From positions 1 through 64,000 of the forward strand of contig NZ_JABKCA010000018.1 in assembly GCF_013166655.1 (NCBI RefSeq): 64,000 nucleotides of DNA, written 5' to 3'. The notes below the pieces were generated by a model. That model had not been told where the DNA came from. It ran no database searches and saw only the letters and a program-made list of their open reading frames with translations. Source of the stretch: Lentimicrobium sp. L6. GTDB lineage: Bacteria; Bacteroidota; Bacteroidia; Bacteroidales; UBA12170. The stretch's first letter is position 1. Every line of letters starts with the position of its first letter. Shown here one piece after another: positions 27,602-36,667 of this stretch. The position numbers and the translations under genes are program-made.

Positions 27602-28960
27602 ATGAACTACCATTTTATTGCTATAGGTGGAGCTGCCATGCACAATTTGGCCATTGCATTACATTTAAAAGGAAACCAAGTGACAGGTTCCGATGATGAA
27701 ATTTTTGAGCCTTCCAAAGGAAGATTGGATAAATATAATCTCTTACCAAAAGAAATGGGTTGGCAGCCTAAGAAAATAAATAGTAATATTGATGCTATCA
27801 TATTAGGTATGCATGCCAGAGCAGATAATCCTGAATTGGCAAAAGCTAAGGAGCTAGGATTAGAAATATATTCCTATCCTGAATTTCTTTATGAGCAATC
27901 GAAGGATAAAACTAGGATTGTGATAGGCGGAAGCCATGGGAAAACAACCATCACGGCAATGATCCTCCACGTGTTAGACCAACTAAATATTAAAACCGAC
28001 TATATGGTTGGGTCCAAGTTAGAAGGTTTCGAAGTCATGGTGAAGCTCAGCGATGCACCTTATATTGTATTAGAAGGTGATGAGTATTTGTCTTCACCAA
28101 TAGATAGAAGACCTAAATTCCATCTTTACCATCCTCATATCGCTTTGTTGAGTGGTGTGGCTTGGGATCATATCAATGTATTCCCAACTTTTGATATCTA
28201 TCTGGAGCAATTTGAAAAGTTTATTGGCTTAATAGAAAAAGATGGCAGCCTAATTTATTGTTCCGATGATAAATATTTAGCCGATCTTTATAAAACAGTA
28301 AGAGAGGATGTTGAAGTAATAGCTTATGATGTTCCAGAATTCACCATTAATGCTGATGATTATAAATCAAAAATAAAATATCAAGGTCATTCCTATTCCC
28401 TTTCTGTATTTGGGAAACATAATTTGATGAACCTCGAGGGGGCTAGACGAGTATGTGAGCAAATAGGAGTGGAGACTAAAGATTTCTATAATGCCATTTC
28501 GAGTTTCACTGGAGCCAGCAATCGTTTAGAAACCATTGGAAAAAATGACACTTCTACTATTTATAAAGATTTTGCCCACAGTCCATCTAAACTGAAAGCG
28601 ACTACCACAGCAGTGAAAGAACAATTTACCGATAGAAAATTATTCGCTTGCATGGAACTCCACACTTTTAGTAGTTTGAATAGTGAGTTTTTAAAAGAAT
28701 ATAGAGGAGCTATGGATAAGGCAGATGTGGCCATAGTATATTTCAATCCACATACCATCGCACATAAGCGCTTAGAATCCATTTCAGAAGAACAAGTAAA
28801 ACAAGCCTTCGCCAGAGAAGATTTAGTGGTATTTACCGATTCAAAAAAGTTATTAGAACGACTTTACTCAGAAAACTGGGAAAATCAGAACCTGCTCTTA
28901 ATGAGTTCCGGAAATTTTGATGGCGTGGATTATGCTGAATTGGTTGGGCATTTGCTATAA
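27602..28960 (+). CDS. mpl: UDP-N-acetylmuramate:L-alanyl-gamma-D-glutamyl-meso-diaminopimelate ligase
   Basis: The 452-residue Mur-ligase family protein has an N-terminal nucleotide-binding domain (FIAIGGAAMHNLAIALHLKGN), the ATP-binding P-loop IGGSHGKTTITAMIL, the central motif LEGDEYLSSPIDRRPKF, HIALLSGVAWDHINVFP, and a C-terminal domain with KDFAHSPSKLKATTTAV. This motif set and the length fit Mpl better than MurC: the HINVFP segment and DEYLSS loop are Mpl-typical. Mpl joins recycled L-Ala-gamma-D-Glu-meso-DAP tripeptide to UDP-MurNAc in the cytoplasm. It is monocistronic here. Confidence 0.9.
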   Translation: MNYHFIAIGGAAMHNLAIALHLKGNQVTGSDDEIFEPSKGRLDKYNLLPKEMGWQPKKINSNIDAIILGMHARADNPELAKAKELGLEIYSYPEFLYEQSKDKTRIVIGGSHGKTTITAMILHVLDQLNIKTDYMVGSKLEGFEVMVKLSDAPYIVLEGDEYLSSPIDRRPKFHLYHPHIALLSGVAWDHINVFPTFDIYLEQFEKFIGLIEKDGSLIYCSDDKYLADLYKTVREDVEVIAYDVPEFTINADDYKSKIKYQGHSYSLSVFGKHNLMNLEGARRVCEQIGVETKDFYNAISSFTGASNRLETIGKNDTSTIYKDFAHSPSKLKATTTAVKEQFTDRKLFACMELHTFSSLNSEFLKEYRGAMDKADVAIVYFNPHTIAHKRLESISEEQVKQAFAREDLVVFTDSKKLLERLYSENWENQNLLLMSSGNFDGVDYAELVGHLL

Positions 28961-29298
28961 GGTAATTCCCACTTTTAATATGACTTAAAAAGTATTACCA
29001 ATGATTAATCAAAATGTGTCTATATTTTTCTTTTTGACTGAAAGCCACTTTAGTCATATAACCGTATTTACCAATGTAGAAGAATAATGGCATATGGAGA
29101 ATTTCGACTTGCATTTAGGTTTTTTTTTTTCTTTTGGCCAATACACATGTTTTTGAAGGGCTAATTTATAAGAAAATTAAAAATAAAGGTCAACAATTTT
29201 TATCTGAATATTTGTGCCAATTATTCAGATAAAAACATATAGAGTCTATGGGGTTTAAGTGGTTGTTATAGCTTTGATTAAGTATAGTTGCAGGGTGT
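28961..29298. other. intergenic region between mpl and the rho terminator
   Basis: These 338 bases have no supported ORF. They include a T10-T11 stretch around 29118-29130 and otherwise look like A+T-rich spacer. No tRNA or small RNA was recognised. Confidence 0.4.
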
Positions 29299-29332
29299 AA
29301 AAAAGCCGATATCCCATCAAGGAATATCGGCT
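29299..29332 (-). terminator. Rho-independent terminator downstream of rho
   Basis: On the minus strand a 9-bp stem (AGCCGATAT / ATATCGGCT, with further G-C pairs around a bulge) is followed by six T (29304-29299). It lies about 20 bases beyond the rho stop codon. Confidence 0.8.
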
Positions 29333-29354
29333 CATATATGATTGTCAATTCTGA

Positions 29355-31271
29355 TTATCCATTCATGGACATCAAGAATTCTTCATTATTATCAGTAAAT
29401 TTTAATTTGTCTTTTACAAAGTCCATAGCTTCCACAGGATTCATGTCTGCTAAGTGATTACGTAAAACCCAAATACGTTGCATGGCTTCTTTGTCAATTA
29501 ATAAGTCTTCTCTTCGAGTACTAGAAGCAACGATGTCAATAGCAGGGTAGATACGCTTATTAGAGATTTTTCTATCCAACTGAAGCTCCATATTACCAGT
29601 ACCTTTAAATTCTTCAAAGATAACTTCGTCCATTTTAGAACCCGTTTCGGTAAGAGCGGTAGCGATAATAGAAAGAGACCCACCTCTTTCAATATTACGA
29701 GCCGCTCCGAAAAAACGTTTTGGTTTTTGTAAGGCATTGGCTTCAACACCACCTGATAATACTTTACCAGAGGCTGGAGATACTGTATTATAAGCACGAG
29801 CAAGACGAGTAATAGAGTCGAGAAGAATCACAACATCGTGACCACTTTCTACCATTCTCTTGGCTTTTTCTAATACTATATTTGCTATTTTTACATGTCT
29901 TTCTGCTGGCTCATCAAAGGTAGAAGCTATCACTTCTGCTTTTACGCTTCTTTCCATATCAGTAACCTCTTCAGGTCTTTCATCAATCAATAATATGATT
30001 AAATAAGCTTCAGGATGGTTGGTAGCAATGGCATTGGCCACTTCTTTTAAAAGAACAGTTTTACCAGTTTTGGGTTGCGCAACAATTAATCCTCTCTGAC
30101 CTTTACCGATAGGAGCAAACAAATCGATTAATCTAGTTGAAATAGTGCTTCCTTTATGTCCTGTTAAATTGAATTTCTCTTCTGGGAAAAGAGGAGTTAA
30201 ATAATCGAAAGGAATACGGTCTCTAATTTCTTCAGGTGTTTTTCCATTAATGGTAGAAATTTTAATCAATGGGAAATATTTTTCACCTTCTTTTGGAGGA
30301 CGAATGCTACCACGTACTGTATCACCAGTCATTAATCCAAATAATTTAATCTGAGATTGAGAAACATAAACATCATCTGGAGAATTTAGATAATGATAAT
30401 CAGAGGAGCGCAAAAATCCATAACCGTCAGGCATGATTTCTAAAACACCTTCACTATTAATGATTCCGTCGAAATCGTAAACAGGTTTCTTTTCTCTATC
30501 TTCACGAGGGTTAGGAGTATTTCTTTCCTGTTGACGACGAGGGTTCGGAGTTCTACGATCATTATCTTTAGCTTCAGGTTTGCGATCGTTATCGTTGTTT
30601 TCAGCTTTACGATCGTTATCACGAACATCAGATTTACGAGGAGCTTCTTTTCTTTCTGGTCTGGCTTCTCTTTTTTCTCGAGGAGCTTCTGTTTTTTCAT
30701 TATCCGAAACAACAGCTTTATCTTCTTTTTTAGCTTCTGGTTTGTCAGTACTTTCTCTAGAGACTTTTTCAGTGTACTCTTTTGTTTCTTCTTTAGCTTC
30801 TAATTTCTTCTCACGAGGTTTAGCAGCAGCTTTTCTTGGGTTTGGTCTGTTTTTAGCAGGCTTATTTTGTTCTGCAGAGAATAAATCGGCACCAGCTTCT
30901 TTCATTTCACTAATAAGCTCGGTGTTATTACTTTTCTTAGGAGCAATTGGGGGAGCTTTTTTTTCTACCTTTTGGGTATCTTCTTTTTTCGCTTCCGCTT
31001 TTGGTTTATTAGCTTCAGGTTTTCTCTCTCTTCTTTCAACATTGGTAGAAGCATCGGGAGCTCGGTTGATCCTTTTTCTGTTTTTATTTGGTTTAGATTC
31101 TTTTTGTTCCTTTTCTAAAATTTCAGGGGTGGGATTTAGAGCTTGGTGATCGAGGATTTTATAGATCAAATCCTGTTTAAGCAGTTTTTCGAACTTTGGA
31201 ATTTGTAAATCTTTTGCAATGTCTTTGAGCTCCAATACTTTCTTGCTGCTCAACTCAATAATATCGTACAT
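29355..31271 (-). CDS. rho: transcription termination factor Rho with long charged insertion
   Basis: The 638-residue protein begins with a SAP-like Rho N-terminal helix bundle ([19 protein letters not shown]). A charged, low-complexity, presumably disordered insertion of about 210 residues follows (about 55-265), dominated by Lys, Glu, Arg, Asn and Pro with repeated DNDRK/DNDRR units. Then come the OB/cold-shock RNA-binding domain ([16 protein letters not shown]) and the hexameric ATPase: Walker A AQPKTGKT, Walker [17 protein letters not shown], and the [15 protein letters not shown] region. E. coli Rho is 419 residues, so the insertion explains the extra length. Such insertions are usual in Bacteroidota Rho. 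It is divergent from DUF4293, with its own -7 box at 31357-31364. Confidence 0.97.
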   Translation of the reverse strand: MYDIIELSSKKVLELKDIAKDLQIPKFEKLLKQDLIYKILDHQALNPTPEILEKEQKESKPNKNRKRINRAPDASTNVERRERKPEANKPKAEAKKEDTQKVEKKAPPIAPKKSNNTELISEMKEAGADLFSAEQNKPAKNRPNPRKAAAKPREKKLEAKEETKEYTEKVSRESTDKPEAKKEDKAVVSDNEKTEAPREKREARPERKEAPRKSDVRDNDRKAENNDNDRKPEAKDNDRRTPNPRRQQERNTPNPREDREKKPVYDFDGIINSEGVLEIMPDGYGFLRSSDYHYLNSPDDVYVSQSQIKLFGLMTGDTVRGSIRPPKEGEKYFPLIKISTINGKTPEEIRDRIPFDYLTPLFPEEKFNLTGHKGSTISTRLIDLFAPIGKGQRGLIVAQPKTGKTVLLKEVANAIATNHPEAYLIILLIDERPEEVTDMERSVKAEVIASTFDEPAERHVKIANIVLEKAKRMVESGHDVVILLDSITRLARAYNTVSPASGKVLSGGVEANALQKPKRFFGAARNIERGGSLSIIATALTETGSKMDEVIFEEFKGTGNMELQLDRKISNKRIYPAIDIVASSTRREDLLIDKEAMQRIWVLRNHLADMNPVEAMDFVKDKLKFTDNNEEFLMSMNG

Positions 31272-31356
31272 AAAATGAAAATTATGATTAGTTTCTTCTT
31301 AAAAATAAAATTACGGGAATTTATTATTTACCGAATGATTATTAGGAATGTTTGTG

Positions 31357-31364
31357 CAAATATA
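31357..31364 (-). promoter_or_regulatory. -7 element (TATATTTG) upstream of rho
   Basis: On the minus strand the octamer matches TAnnTTTG and precedes the rho start by 85 bases, leaving a leader long enough for autoregulation, as is known for rho in other bacteria. No -33 box is obvious. Confidence 0.4.
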
Positions 31365-31423
31365 ATATTTTTTAATTAGGACATTTATTTTTCCTAGAAT
31401 TTTTTCAAATGAGAGGAAGAACC

Positions 31424-31431
31424 TATCTTTG
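31424..31431 (+). promoter_or_regulatory. -7 element (TATCTTTG) upstream of the DUF4293 gene
   Basis: The octamer matches TAnnTTTG and ends 20 bases before the chosen ATG at 31452, a typical short Bacteroidota leader. Confidence 0.5.
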
Positions 31432-31451
31432 CCATTCAAAATTTATTAGTG

Positions 31452-31919
31452 ATGATACAAAGAATTCAAAGTCTATATTTAATACTAGCTGCCATTGCAG
31501 CCTCCCTTATGTTTGCCTTTCCCTTGGCTAAGTTTTATGGTTCTAGCAACCTTGCGCTTTATGTTTATCAGGTAAACTTTTTCGACCCCAATCCAAGTTT
31601 GCAATTAAGTTCGATGTTTTTATTGCCATTAATGGGAATTGTCATTCTTATTATTGCATTAAGTATTATCACTTTGGTGTCTTTTAAGAACAGAAAACGC
31701 CAACTATTACTAACAAAAATCAATATGGCAACTACTTTAGTACTTTTAGCTGGTTATTTTTTAGGTTATATGGGGATTTTGGAAAAAAGTGTCGGGAATC
31801 CACCAGAATATCAATTTGCAAGCTTTATGCCCGTTTTGGTTTTTGTCTTTTTATTTCTAGCCAACAGAGGCATTACAAAAGATGAAAAACTGATTCGTTC
31901 TATGGATAGGTTGAGGTAA
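31452..31919 (+). CDS. DUF4293 family membrane protein
   Basis: I choose the ATG at 31452 (155 residues) over the GTG 3 bases before. The sequence MIQRIQSLYLILAAIAA and four transmembrane helices (about 5-25, 48-72, 82-102 and 120-140) match DUF4293, a four-helix membrane family of unknown function confined largely to Bacteroidota. In many genomes of the phylum it sits next to rho, as here (divergent). It ends with a charged tail (TKDEKLIRSMDRLR). Confidence 0.88.
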   Translation: MIQRIQSLYLILAAIAASLMFAFPLAKFYGSSNLALYVYQVNFFDPNPSLQLSSMFLLPLMGIVILIIALSIITLVSFKNRKRQLLLTKINMATTLVLLAGYFLGYMGILEKSVGNPPEYQFASFMPVLVFVFLFLANRGITKDEKLIRSMDRLR

Positions 31920-31992
31920 GTTTTTGAGTTAAAAGGCTAAGAGGTTGGGAAGTTTAATGTTTCGGCAGTAGATAAACATCAGTCATGCAAAT

Positions 31993-32016
31993 ATTAACTG
32001 TTCACTGTTAGCTATT
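31993..32016. repeat. dispersed TTAACTGTTCACTGTTA-type repeat, copy A
   Basis: A short stretch built from overlapping TTAACTG/TTCACTG/TTAGC units. The same motif family recurs in the intergenic regions at 36580-36665, 39090-39178 and 59905-59995. It lies between the convergent DUF4293 and lipocalin genes. Confidence 0.6.
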
Positions 32017-32562
32017 ATTTACTTTCTGTTCTACCCAAATAAGATTTTCCTCTGCGTATCCTCTTTCCTTCATTTTTTGCAATAAATGCACTTTTACAGC
32101 ATCTTCTAATTGTGGATTTCTACTCAATATCCATAAATACTTTTCGGAGGAGGATCCAATTAAAGCCCATTGGTAATCTTTTTCATCAAGCTCCATAACA
32201 AAATAATCGTCGTAGAAGATCCAGAAGAACGAGACTTTGAGTTTTCCGGGTTCTTGAGGGTTTGGGATTTTGGCTTTTCCCACCGCTTGACTCAGTTTGC
32301 CTTGTAGCCCTCCTTTATAACCTTGGTTCAATACTTTTATTTTGCCATCCTCTTGCATTGAATAAGTTGCGGTTACACCACTCAATCCGCGTTCAAATGA
32401 ATGGTCAAAACGTGCTATTTCATACCATTTTCCAAGAAATTTATCCAATTCCAAATGTTCTACCGTTTTTGTTCTTTTCATATCTTTAGTTGAGCTACAT
32501 CCAGTGCTTATGATTATCACAAACAGGGATAAGATTAAAATAAGTTTGTTCTGTTTCATCAT
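32008..32562 (-). CDS. lipocalin-family lipoprotein (Blc-like)
   Basis: The 184-residue protein has a lipoprotein signal (ILSLFVIIISTGCSSTK) and a lipocalin domain with the first motif LGKWYEIARFDHSFERGL (GxW region), GVTATYSMQEDGKIKVLNQG, and the C-terminal strand YLWILSRNPQLED. Bacterial Blc is an outer-membrane lipoprotein that binds lysophospholipids or fatty acids during envelope stress. The protein should thus be anchored at the outer membrane. It has no obvious operon partner; the TonB receptor gene upstream on the same strand ends 129 bases away. Confidence 0.92.
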   Translation of the reverse strand: MMKQNKLILILSLFVIIISTGCSSTKDMKRTKTVEHLELDKFLGKWYEIARFDHSFERGLSGVTATYSMQEDGKIKVLNQGYKGGLQGKLSQAVGKAKIPNPQEPGKLKVSFFWIFYDDYFVMELDEKDYQWALIGSSSEKYLWILSRNPQLEDAVKVHLLQKMKERGYAEENLIWVEQKVNNS

Positions 32563-32664
32563 TTATTTTGTTCTTTTTGGGGTTTGAAAGGGTAAACCAA
32601 TGAACTTTCGTTACTTCTGCTTTCTGTCTTGCTTTTCCTGACATTTTAACCAATTCGATTATCT

Positions 32665-32684
32665 GTCATCCGTCATCCGTCATC
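32665..32684. repeat. 7-bp tandem repeat (GTCATCC x3)
   Basis: Two full GTCATCC units and a six-base third unit lie in the spacer between the lipocalin and TonB receptor genes. This is short tandem DNA with no clear function. Confidence 0.6.
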
Positions 32685-32690
32685 TTCCTC

Positions 32691-35066
32691 CTAAAACTTC
32701 ACCATGATCCCAACAGTAGGCAAAACAGTTCCCGATTCATTAGCAACGCTTTGTAATACATAATCTTGTCCGTTATTAGTAGTCATATAGGAACCATCTG
32801 GATTTTTTTCTCTAATCACATAATCCTGACCAGCAACTTTAAAATTATATACATTCTGAATGTCTAAATATACCATTAAACTCCAATTATCGAAGAAATA
32901 GTTTTTGTCGATTCTTAAATCTAATTGATGGAAAGGATCGTAGCGAAGGGTATTGATTTCACCATAATTATAATAGGCTTGACCTCTGGCATCCCAAGCT
33001 TCAACATTGGCTGAGGTTTCTAGGTCATAAGGCGTATAAGGTAGTCCACCCACATAACGCCATTTAAAACCAGCTCTCCAGTTTTTCTTAAACTGCTTAC
33101 TACCAGTTAGGGTAAGCAAGTGTTTGCTGTCCCAAGAGGAGGGTACTAAATCATTATTGATGTCAGTAAATTTACTTCTCACATAAGTATAGGAGGCCAA
33201 AAGTGTAAAGTTTGTGAAATTGATTCTTTGCAATACTTCAAGGCCAATGGCTTCTCCAGTTCCTGTAAATACTGCTGGTACTGCTCCTGCAACACTGCTG
33301 TATTCTGCACCTTGGTTAGCTAAACTTGAACCCGTAACTAAATCAATAGGGTATTGAAAATAATCCTTATAGAAACCTTCGACTGATAAGGTCATTGGAG
33401 AATTAAAGCGGTATTCTGCACCCAAATTATAGTGGTTGGCACCAATGTATTCTGCTGTATTTTCATTCATCAATATACCCTCGTTATTCCTAAAACCAAG
33501 CGTGGTGTAGGAAGGCTGCTGATAATATCTACCTACTCCTGCATTCAACTGAACTTGGTCTGTTAAAGAGTAACTTAATGCTAATCTTGGAGATAGTTGA
33601 TTGATGAGATTTGCCATTTTGCTGTTATAGTTATTACCATCACTACGTAAACCCAAACTCACTAGTAATCTGTTTTTGAGAATAGTTTTGGAAACTTGGC
33701 CCGATAAACCATACTTAATCACATTAATATTGGTATTATAGTTCAGCGTAAACAAGGAATCCTCTAAAAATAATTGCTGTATGGTTTGATTTTCATATTC
33801 TGCATATTCCGTATTCACTCCGAAATTATACTTGAAACCATTTTTCTGATAATTTAATTCATAGCGAAACTTATTTTCTGATTCTCTAGACTTATAATCA
33901 AAGATTTTATCTTTACTTTCGACGTTATCTGGATATTTGTAGAACTCATTATTTAACATGTTTCTGCTCAGAACCAAGGTATGGTAACCATTGTCGAAGA
34001 AGTGCTTATAAACACCTCCAATGGTATAACTCCACTGATTATTCACTGGAATTTGTGCCAATTGATATTCTTGGCCTGCATCTGGGTTTTCAATTCCTGT
34101 ATTCAAACTCAATTGATCTAATGAGCCCAAGCTGATAATGGTCAACTGATTTTTAGGATTGAAATTGGTTTTTAGCTTAAATTGATAATCGTTGAAGGTG
34201 GGAAGAAAGGGTAGTCCAATGGCGGAAAATAGAAACTGTAAATAACTTCTTCTTACGGAGAAAATATAACTGGTTTTATCTCCAATTGGGCCATCCACGG
34301 TAAAGGCTGCTTCACTGGCACCTAAGCTAACTTGAAAATTGGTTTTGTCTTTGCTTCCTTCTTTTTGCTTGAAATCTAAGATTCCACTTAAAGCATTATA
34401 TTTTGCAGCAGGAAAAGAACCACTATAAAAATCTACAGTTTGAATAAAGTCGGCATTAATAATACCAACAGGTCCTCCTGATGCTCCTTGGGTGGAGAAG
34501 TGATTCAACACCGGGATTTCCACACCATCGAGGAAAAACCTATTCTCACTCGGACCACCACCACGAATAATCACATCGTTACGAAAAGCAGGAGTGGAAC
34601 CTACGCCAGGAAAGGACTGAATAACTCTAGAGATATCTCTATTACTACCTGCATTGCCTTCTATTTGCTTCGTTCCTATGCTTTGCATAGATAATGGAGC
34701 CTCCTCAGTTTTCTTTAAGTAATCCACTTTTACGACCACTTCATTAAGTTCGTTTTGTGAAGGTTCAAGTCCAATCTCAATAAATGGTGTTTTACTATTG
34801 CTGATCAAGATATCGGAGCTGATACTGCTTTGATAGCCCACATAAGATACTCTAAGGTTGATATATCCTGGTTCAAGACCGGTGATGATAAAGTTTCCGT
34901 CTAAATCACTTGTAGAACCTATGGTCGTTCCTTCAACTATGATGTTAGCAAATGGAATGGGATCGTTGTTTTTTGCATCGTTGACAATACCTCTAACTTC
35001 ACCCTTTTGGGCGAATATTATGGAAGTAAACATCAATAGGCTGAAAAGTATATATAGTTTTTTCAT
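32691..35066 (-). CDS. TonB-dependent receptor with carboxypeptidase-like N-terminal domain
   Basis: The 791-residue outer-membrane protein has a signal peptide (LLMFTSIIFAQKG), a CarboxypepD_reg-like domain (about 22-105, GIVNDAKNNDPIPFANIIVEG), a plug domain (about 115-225; IQSFPGVGSTPAFRNDVIIRGG, FFLDGVEIP) and a 22-strand barrel ending LPTVGIMVKF. It lacks a SusD partner and is shorter than SusC proteins, so it looks like a nutrient, metal-complex or small-molecule importer rather than a glycan importer. It is the second gene of a pair, one base after the DUF2271-like gene, and a MarR-like regulator is divergent from the pair. Confidence 0.94.
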   Translation of the reverse strand: MKKLYILFSLLMFTSIIFAQKGEVRGIVNDAKNNDPIPFANIIVEGTTIGSTSDLDGNFIITGLEPGYINLRVSYVGYQSSISSDILISNSKTPFIEIGLEPSQNELNEVVVKVDYLKKTEEAPLSMQSIGTKQIEGNAGSNRDISRVIQSFPGVGSTPAFRNDVIIRGGGPSENRFFLDGVEIPVLNHFSTQGASGGPVGIINADFIQTVDFYSGSFPAAKYNALSGILDFKQKEGSKDKTNFQVSLGASEAAFTVDGPIGDKTSYIFSVRRSYLQFLFSAIGLPFLPTFNDYQFKLKTNFNPKNQLTIISLGSLDQLSLNTGIENPDAGQEYQLAQIPVNNQWSYTIGGVYKHFFDNGYHTLVLSRNMLNNEFYKYPDNVESKDKIFDYKSRESENKFRYELNYQKNGFKYNFGVNTEYAEYENQTIQQLFLEDSLFTLNYNTNINVIKYGLSGQVSKTILKNRLLVSLGLRSDGNNYNSKMANLINQLSPRLALSYSLTDQVQLNAGVGRYYQQPSYTTLGFRNNEGILMNENTAEYIGANHYNLGAEYRFNSPMTLSVEGFYKDYFQYPIDLVTGSSLANQGAEYSSVAGAVPAVFTGTGEAIGLEVLQRINFTNFTLLASYTYVRSKFTDINNDLVPSSWDSKHLLTLTGSKQFKKNWRAGFKWRYVGGLPYTPYDLETSANVEAWDARGQAYYNYGEINTLRYDPFHQLDLRIDKNYFFDNWSLMVYLDIQNVYNFKVAGQDYVIREKNPDGSYMTTNNGQDYVLQSVANESGTVLPTVGIMVKF

Positions 35067-35067
35067 T

Positions 35068-35811
35068 TTAGTTATTTTGAGAATTGATTCTTACTTCTAT
35101 GCTGTTAAATATTTTTAGAGCCGAAGTAAGTGTGTTTAAATTAGTAAATAGTTTTCCGCTCTCTCCCTTAGCATCTCCATGCCCAATTGGGTTTAAGAAA
35201 AAGGACTCCGATGCGGAATTAATCTCCACTGCATATACGATACTAGGTTGCGCAGAATGCTGATAAGCTTTGTTTTCTGGATATTTATTATTCGTCCAAA
35301 AGCTGTTCCAATCCCATGATTGATTGACCTCTAAAAAGATTCTATATTTCTTATCCAAATTCATGGAGGAGGTTTTTATTTCAAAATTTTGTTCTGGAGT
35401 TGCTCCAGTATAAGCGTCTACAAATGGTTGCTCGGGACTAGGAATCAATTGACCATTAGTTTCGCCTTTCTTGTGAGACCAGTATGGAAGTGCTGCTGGT
35501 TGATAGGATGGACCAGATTTTTTTATCCAAATACTATCACCTTGCATTTCATATCCAAAAATACCACTAGCATATGACTTCGTAATAAATAAGGTTTTTA
35601 TATAATGACCTTCCAAATCTTCCATCCATAAAACATAAGTTGGGCGATTATAACCTATGCCATTTATAAAATTAATGGTCATTTCTGGTCCATTATCCTC
35701 TGAATCAATGAGAATAGTCATTTTGCTTTCAGTTTCAATTTTTGTGGTTTTACACTGTATAAGCAATAAGGATATTGCTAATAAACTGATAAAATATAGG
35801 TAAAATTTCAT
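35068..35811 (-). CDS. DUF2271-like secreted lipoprotein
   Basis: The 247-residue protein carries a lipoprotein-like signal (LLAISLLLIQCKTTK). The domain holds the pattern YVLWMEDLEGHYIKTLFITK, which I associate with DUF2271, a periplasmic family that often accompanies flavin- or PepSY-type iron-uptake genes. A Trp-rich strand (NQSWDWNSFWTNNKYPE) and a conserved HGDAKGESGKL follow. It is directly upstream of the TonB receptor (one-base gap), so both are probably expressed from the -7 box at 35838-35845. Its role in uptake is inferred from position. Confidence 0.7.
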   Translation of the reverse strand: MKFYLYFISLLAISLLLIQCKTTKIETESKMTILIDSEDNGPEMTINFINGIGYNRPTYVLWMEDLEGHYIKTLFITKSYASGIFGYEMQGDSIWIKKSGPSYQPAALPYWSHKKGETNGQLIPSPEQPFVDAYTGATPEQNFEIKTSSMNLDKKYRIFLEVNQSWDWNSFWTNNKYPENKAYQHSAQPSIVYAVEINSASESFFLNPIGHGDAKGESGKLFTNLNTLTSALKIFNSIEVRINSQNN

Positions 35812-35837
35812 AATTATACTTATTTGTATTTATTTTG

Positions 35838-35845
35838 CAAATATA
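35838..35845 (-). promoter_or_regulatory. -7 element (TATATTTG) for the DUF2271-TonB receptor pair
   Basis: On the minus strand the octamer fits TAnnTTTG and ends 26 bases before the start at 35811. It lies in the 90-base gap shared with the divergent MarR-like gene, so that regulator could act here. Confidence 0.45.
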
Positions 35846-35901
35846 TTACAAAAACATAGTAATAAAGTTTTAAAAAATTGTGAAAATTTAAATTTACTAC
35901 G

Positions 35902-36579
35902 ATGTCGGAGCAAATTAAGTTGATAAAGGAGATTTTAGACCATGTGGAGGCCTATAAATTAGAGGTGGGGAATACTGACATAAAAGAGTTTGCCATTTAT
36001 TTAAAAGATAAAGTGCTTTTAGGTGAGGCAAATTCATCAAATTCAGATTTTGATAAAAATAACTATCAACAATATAAAACATATCCTGAAGTAGAGTTTT
36101 CCACTTTGCTCACTTCTTTATATCGCTTTGCGCGTCATTATGTAAAAAAGGCATTCACCAATACTTCCATTAAAACCATTGATGAATTTGGTTTCCTCGC
36201 TACACTTTTAAAAGAAAAAAGCCTATTAAAAAATGAGTTGATTCACAAGCATTTATTAGAAATATCAAGTGGTAGTGAGATCATTAAGCGTTTGATTCGG
36301 AATGAATTGATTTATGAATATCCTGATGCCAAAGATAAAAGAGCAAAACGAGTTTCTCTCACTGAAAAAGGGATAAGAGAGGTCATGTTTGCCTTCGAAG
36401 ACATGCACAAGGTGAGTGAAATAGTGATAGGAAATTTGAAAAAAGAGGAGCTCAATGAAGCGCTTTCTGTTTTTAATAAGTTGAATTTCTTTCATTTACA
36501 TATTCATGAAGCAGATAAGAGTACTAGTTTGGAGGAGTTACACGAGAAGTATGTGATTGGTAAAATAGTTGACAGATAG
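35902..36579 (+). CDS. MarR-like winged-helix transcriptional regulator
   Basis: The 225-residue protein has an N-terminal helical part and a winged-helix region around 110-165. There ISSGSEIIKRLIRNELIYEYPDAKDKRAKRVSLTEKG carries the recognition helix and the DxRxKxVxLTxxG wing characteristic of MarR proteins (read here as KDKRAKRVSLTEKG). A C-terminal dimerisation helix follows. The family binds palindromic sites near its own gene and is released by small ligands. It is divergent from the DUF2271-TonB receptor pair with only 90 bases between starts, making that pair its most likely target. Confidence 0.85.
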   Translation: MSEQIKLIKEILDHVEAYKLEVGNTDIKEFAIYLKDKVLLGEANSSNSDFDKNNYQQYKTYPEVEFSTLLTSLYRFARHYVKKAFTNTSIKTIDEFGFLATLLKEKSLLKNELIHKHLLEISSGSEIIKRLIRNELIYEYPDAKDKRAKRVSLTEKGIREVMFAFEDMHKVSEIVIGNLKKEELNEALSVFNKLNFFHLHIHEADKSTSLEELHEKYVIGKIVDR

Positions 36580-36665
36580 TAGATGACAGTTAATAGTTAA
36601 AAAAAAGATAACTGCTTTTATTATATCGAACTGTTAACTGTTAGTTTTTAACTGTTAACTAAAAG
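36580..36665. repeat. dispersed ACAGTTAATAGTTAA / CTGTTAACTGTTAG repeat, copy B
   Basis: The whole spacer between the MarR-like and SDR genes is built of GTTAACTG-type units in both orientations, including two CTGTTAACTGTTA runs. It can fold into hairpins. Copies A, C and D lie elsewhere in the window. Confidence 0.65.
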
Positions 36666-36667
36666 TT

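Noticed and set aside
28961-29298. possible small RNA or tRNA between mpl and rho
   Set aside because: No cloverleaf, conserved stem set or promoter-terminator pair could be made out.
30580-31149. 189-codon open frame on the plus strand opposite rho
   Set aside because: It lies entirely over the low-complexity charged insertion of Rho. Its Ser/Phe/Leu-rich product mirrors the Lys/Glu codons of rho, so it is a shadow frame.
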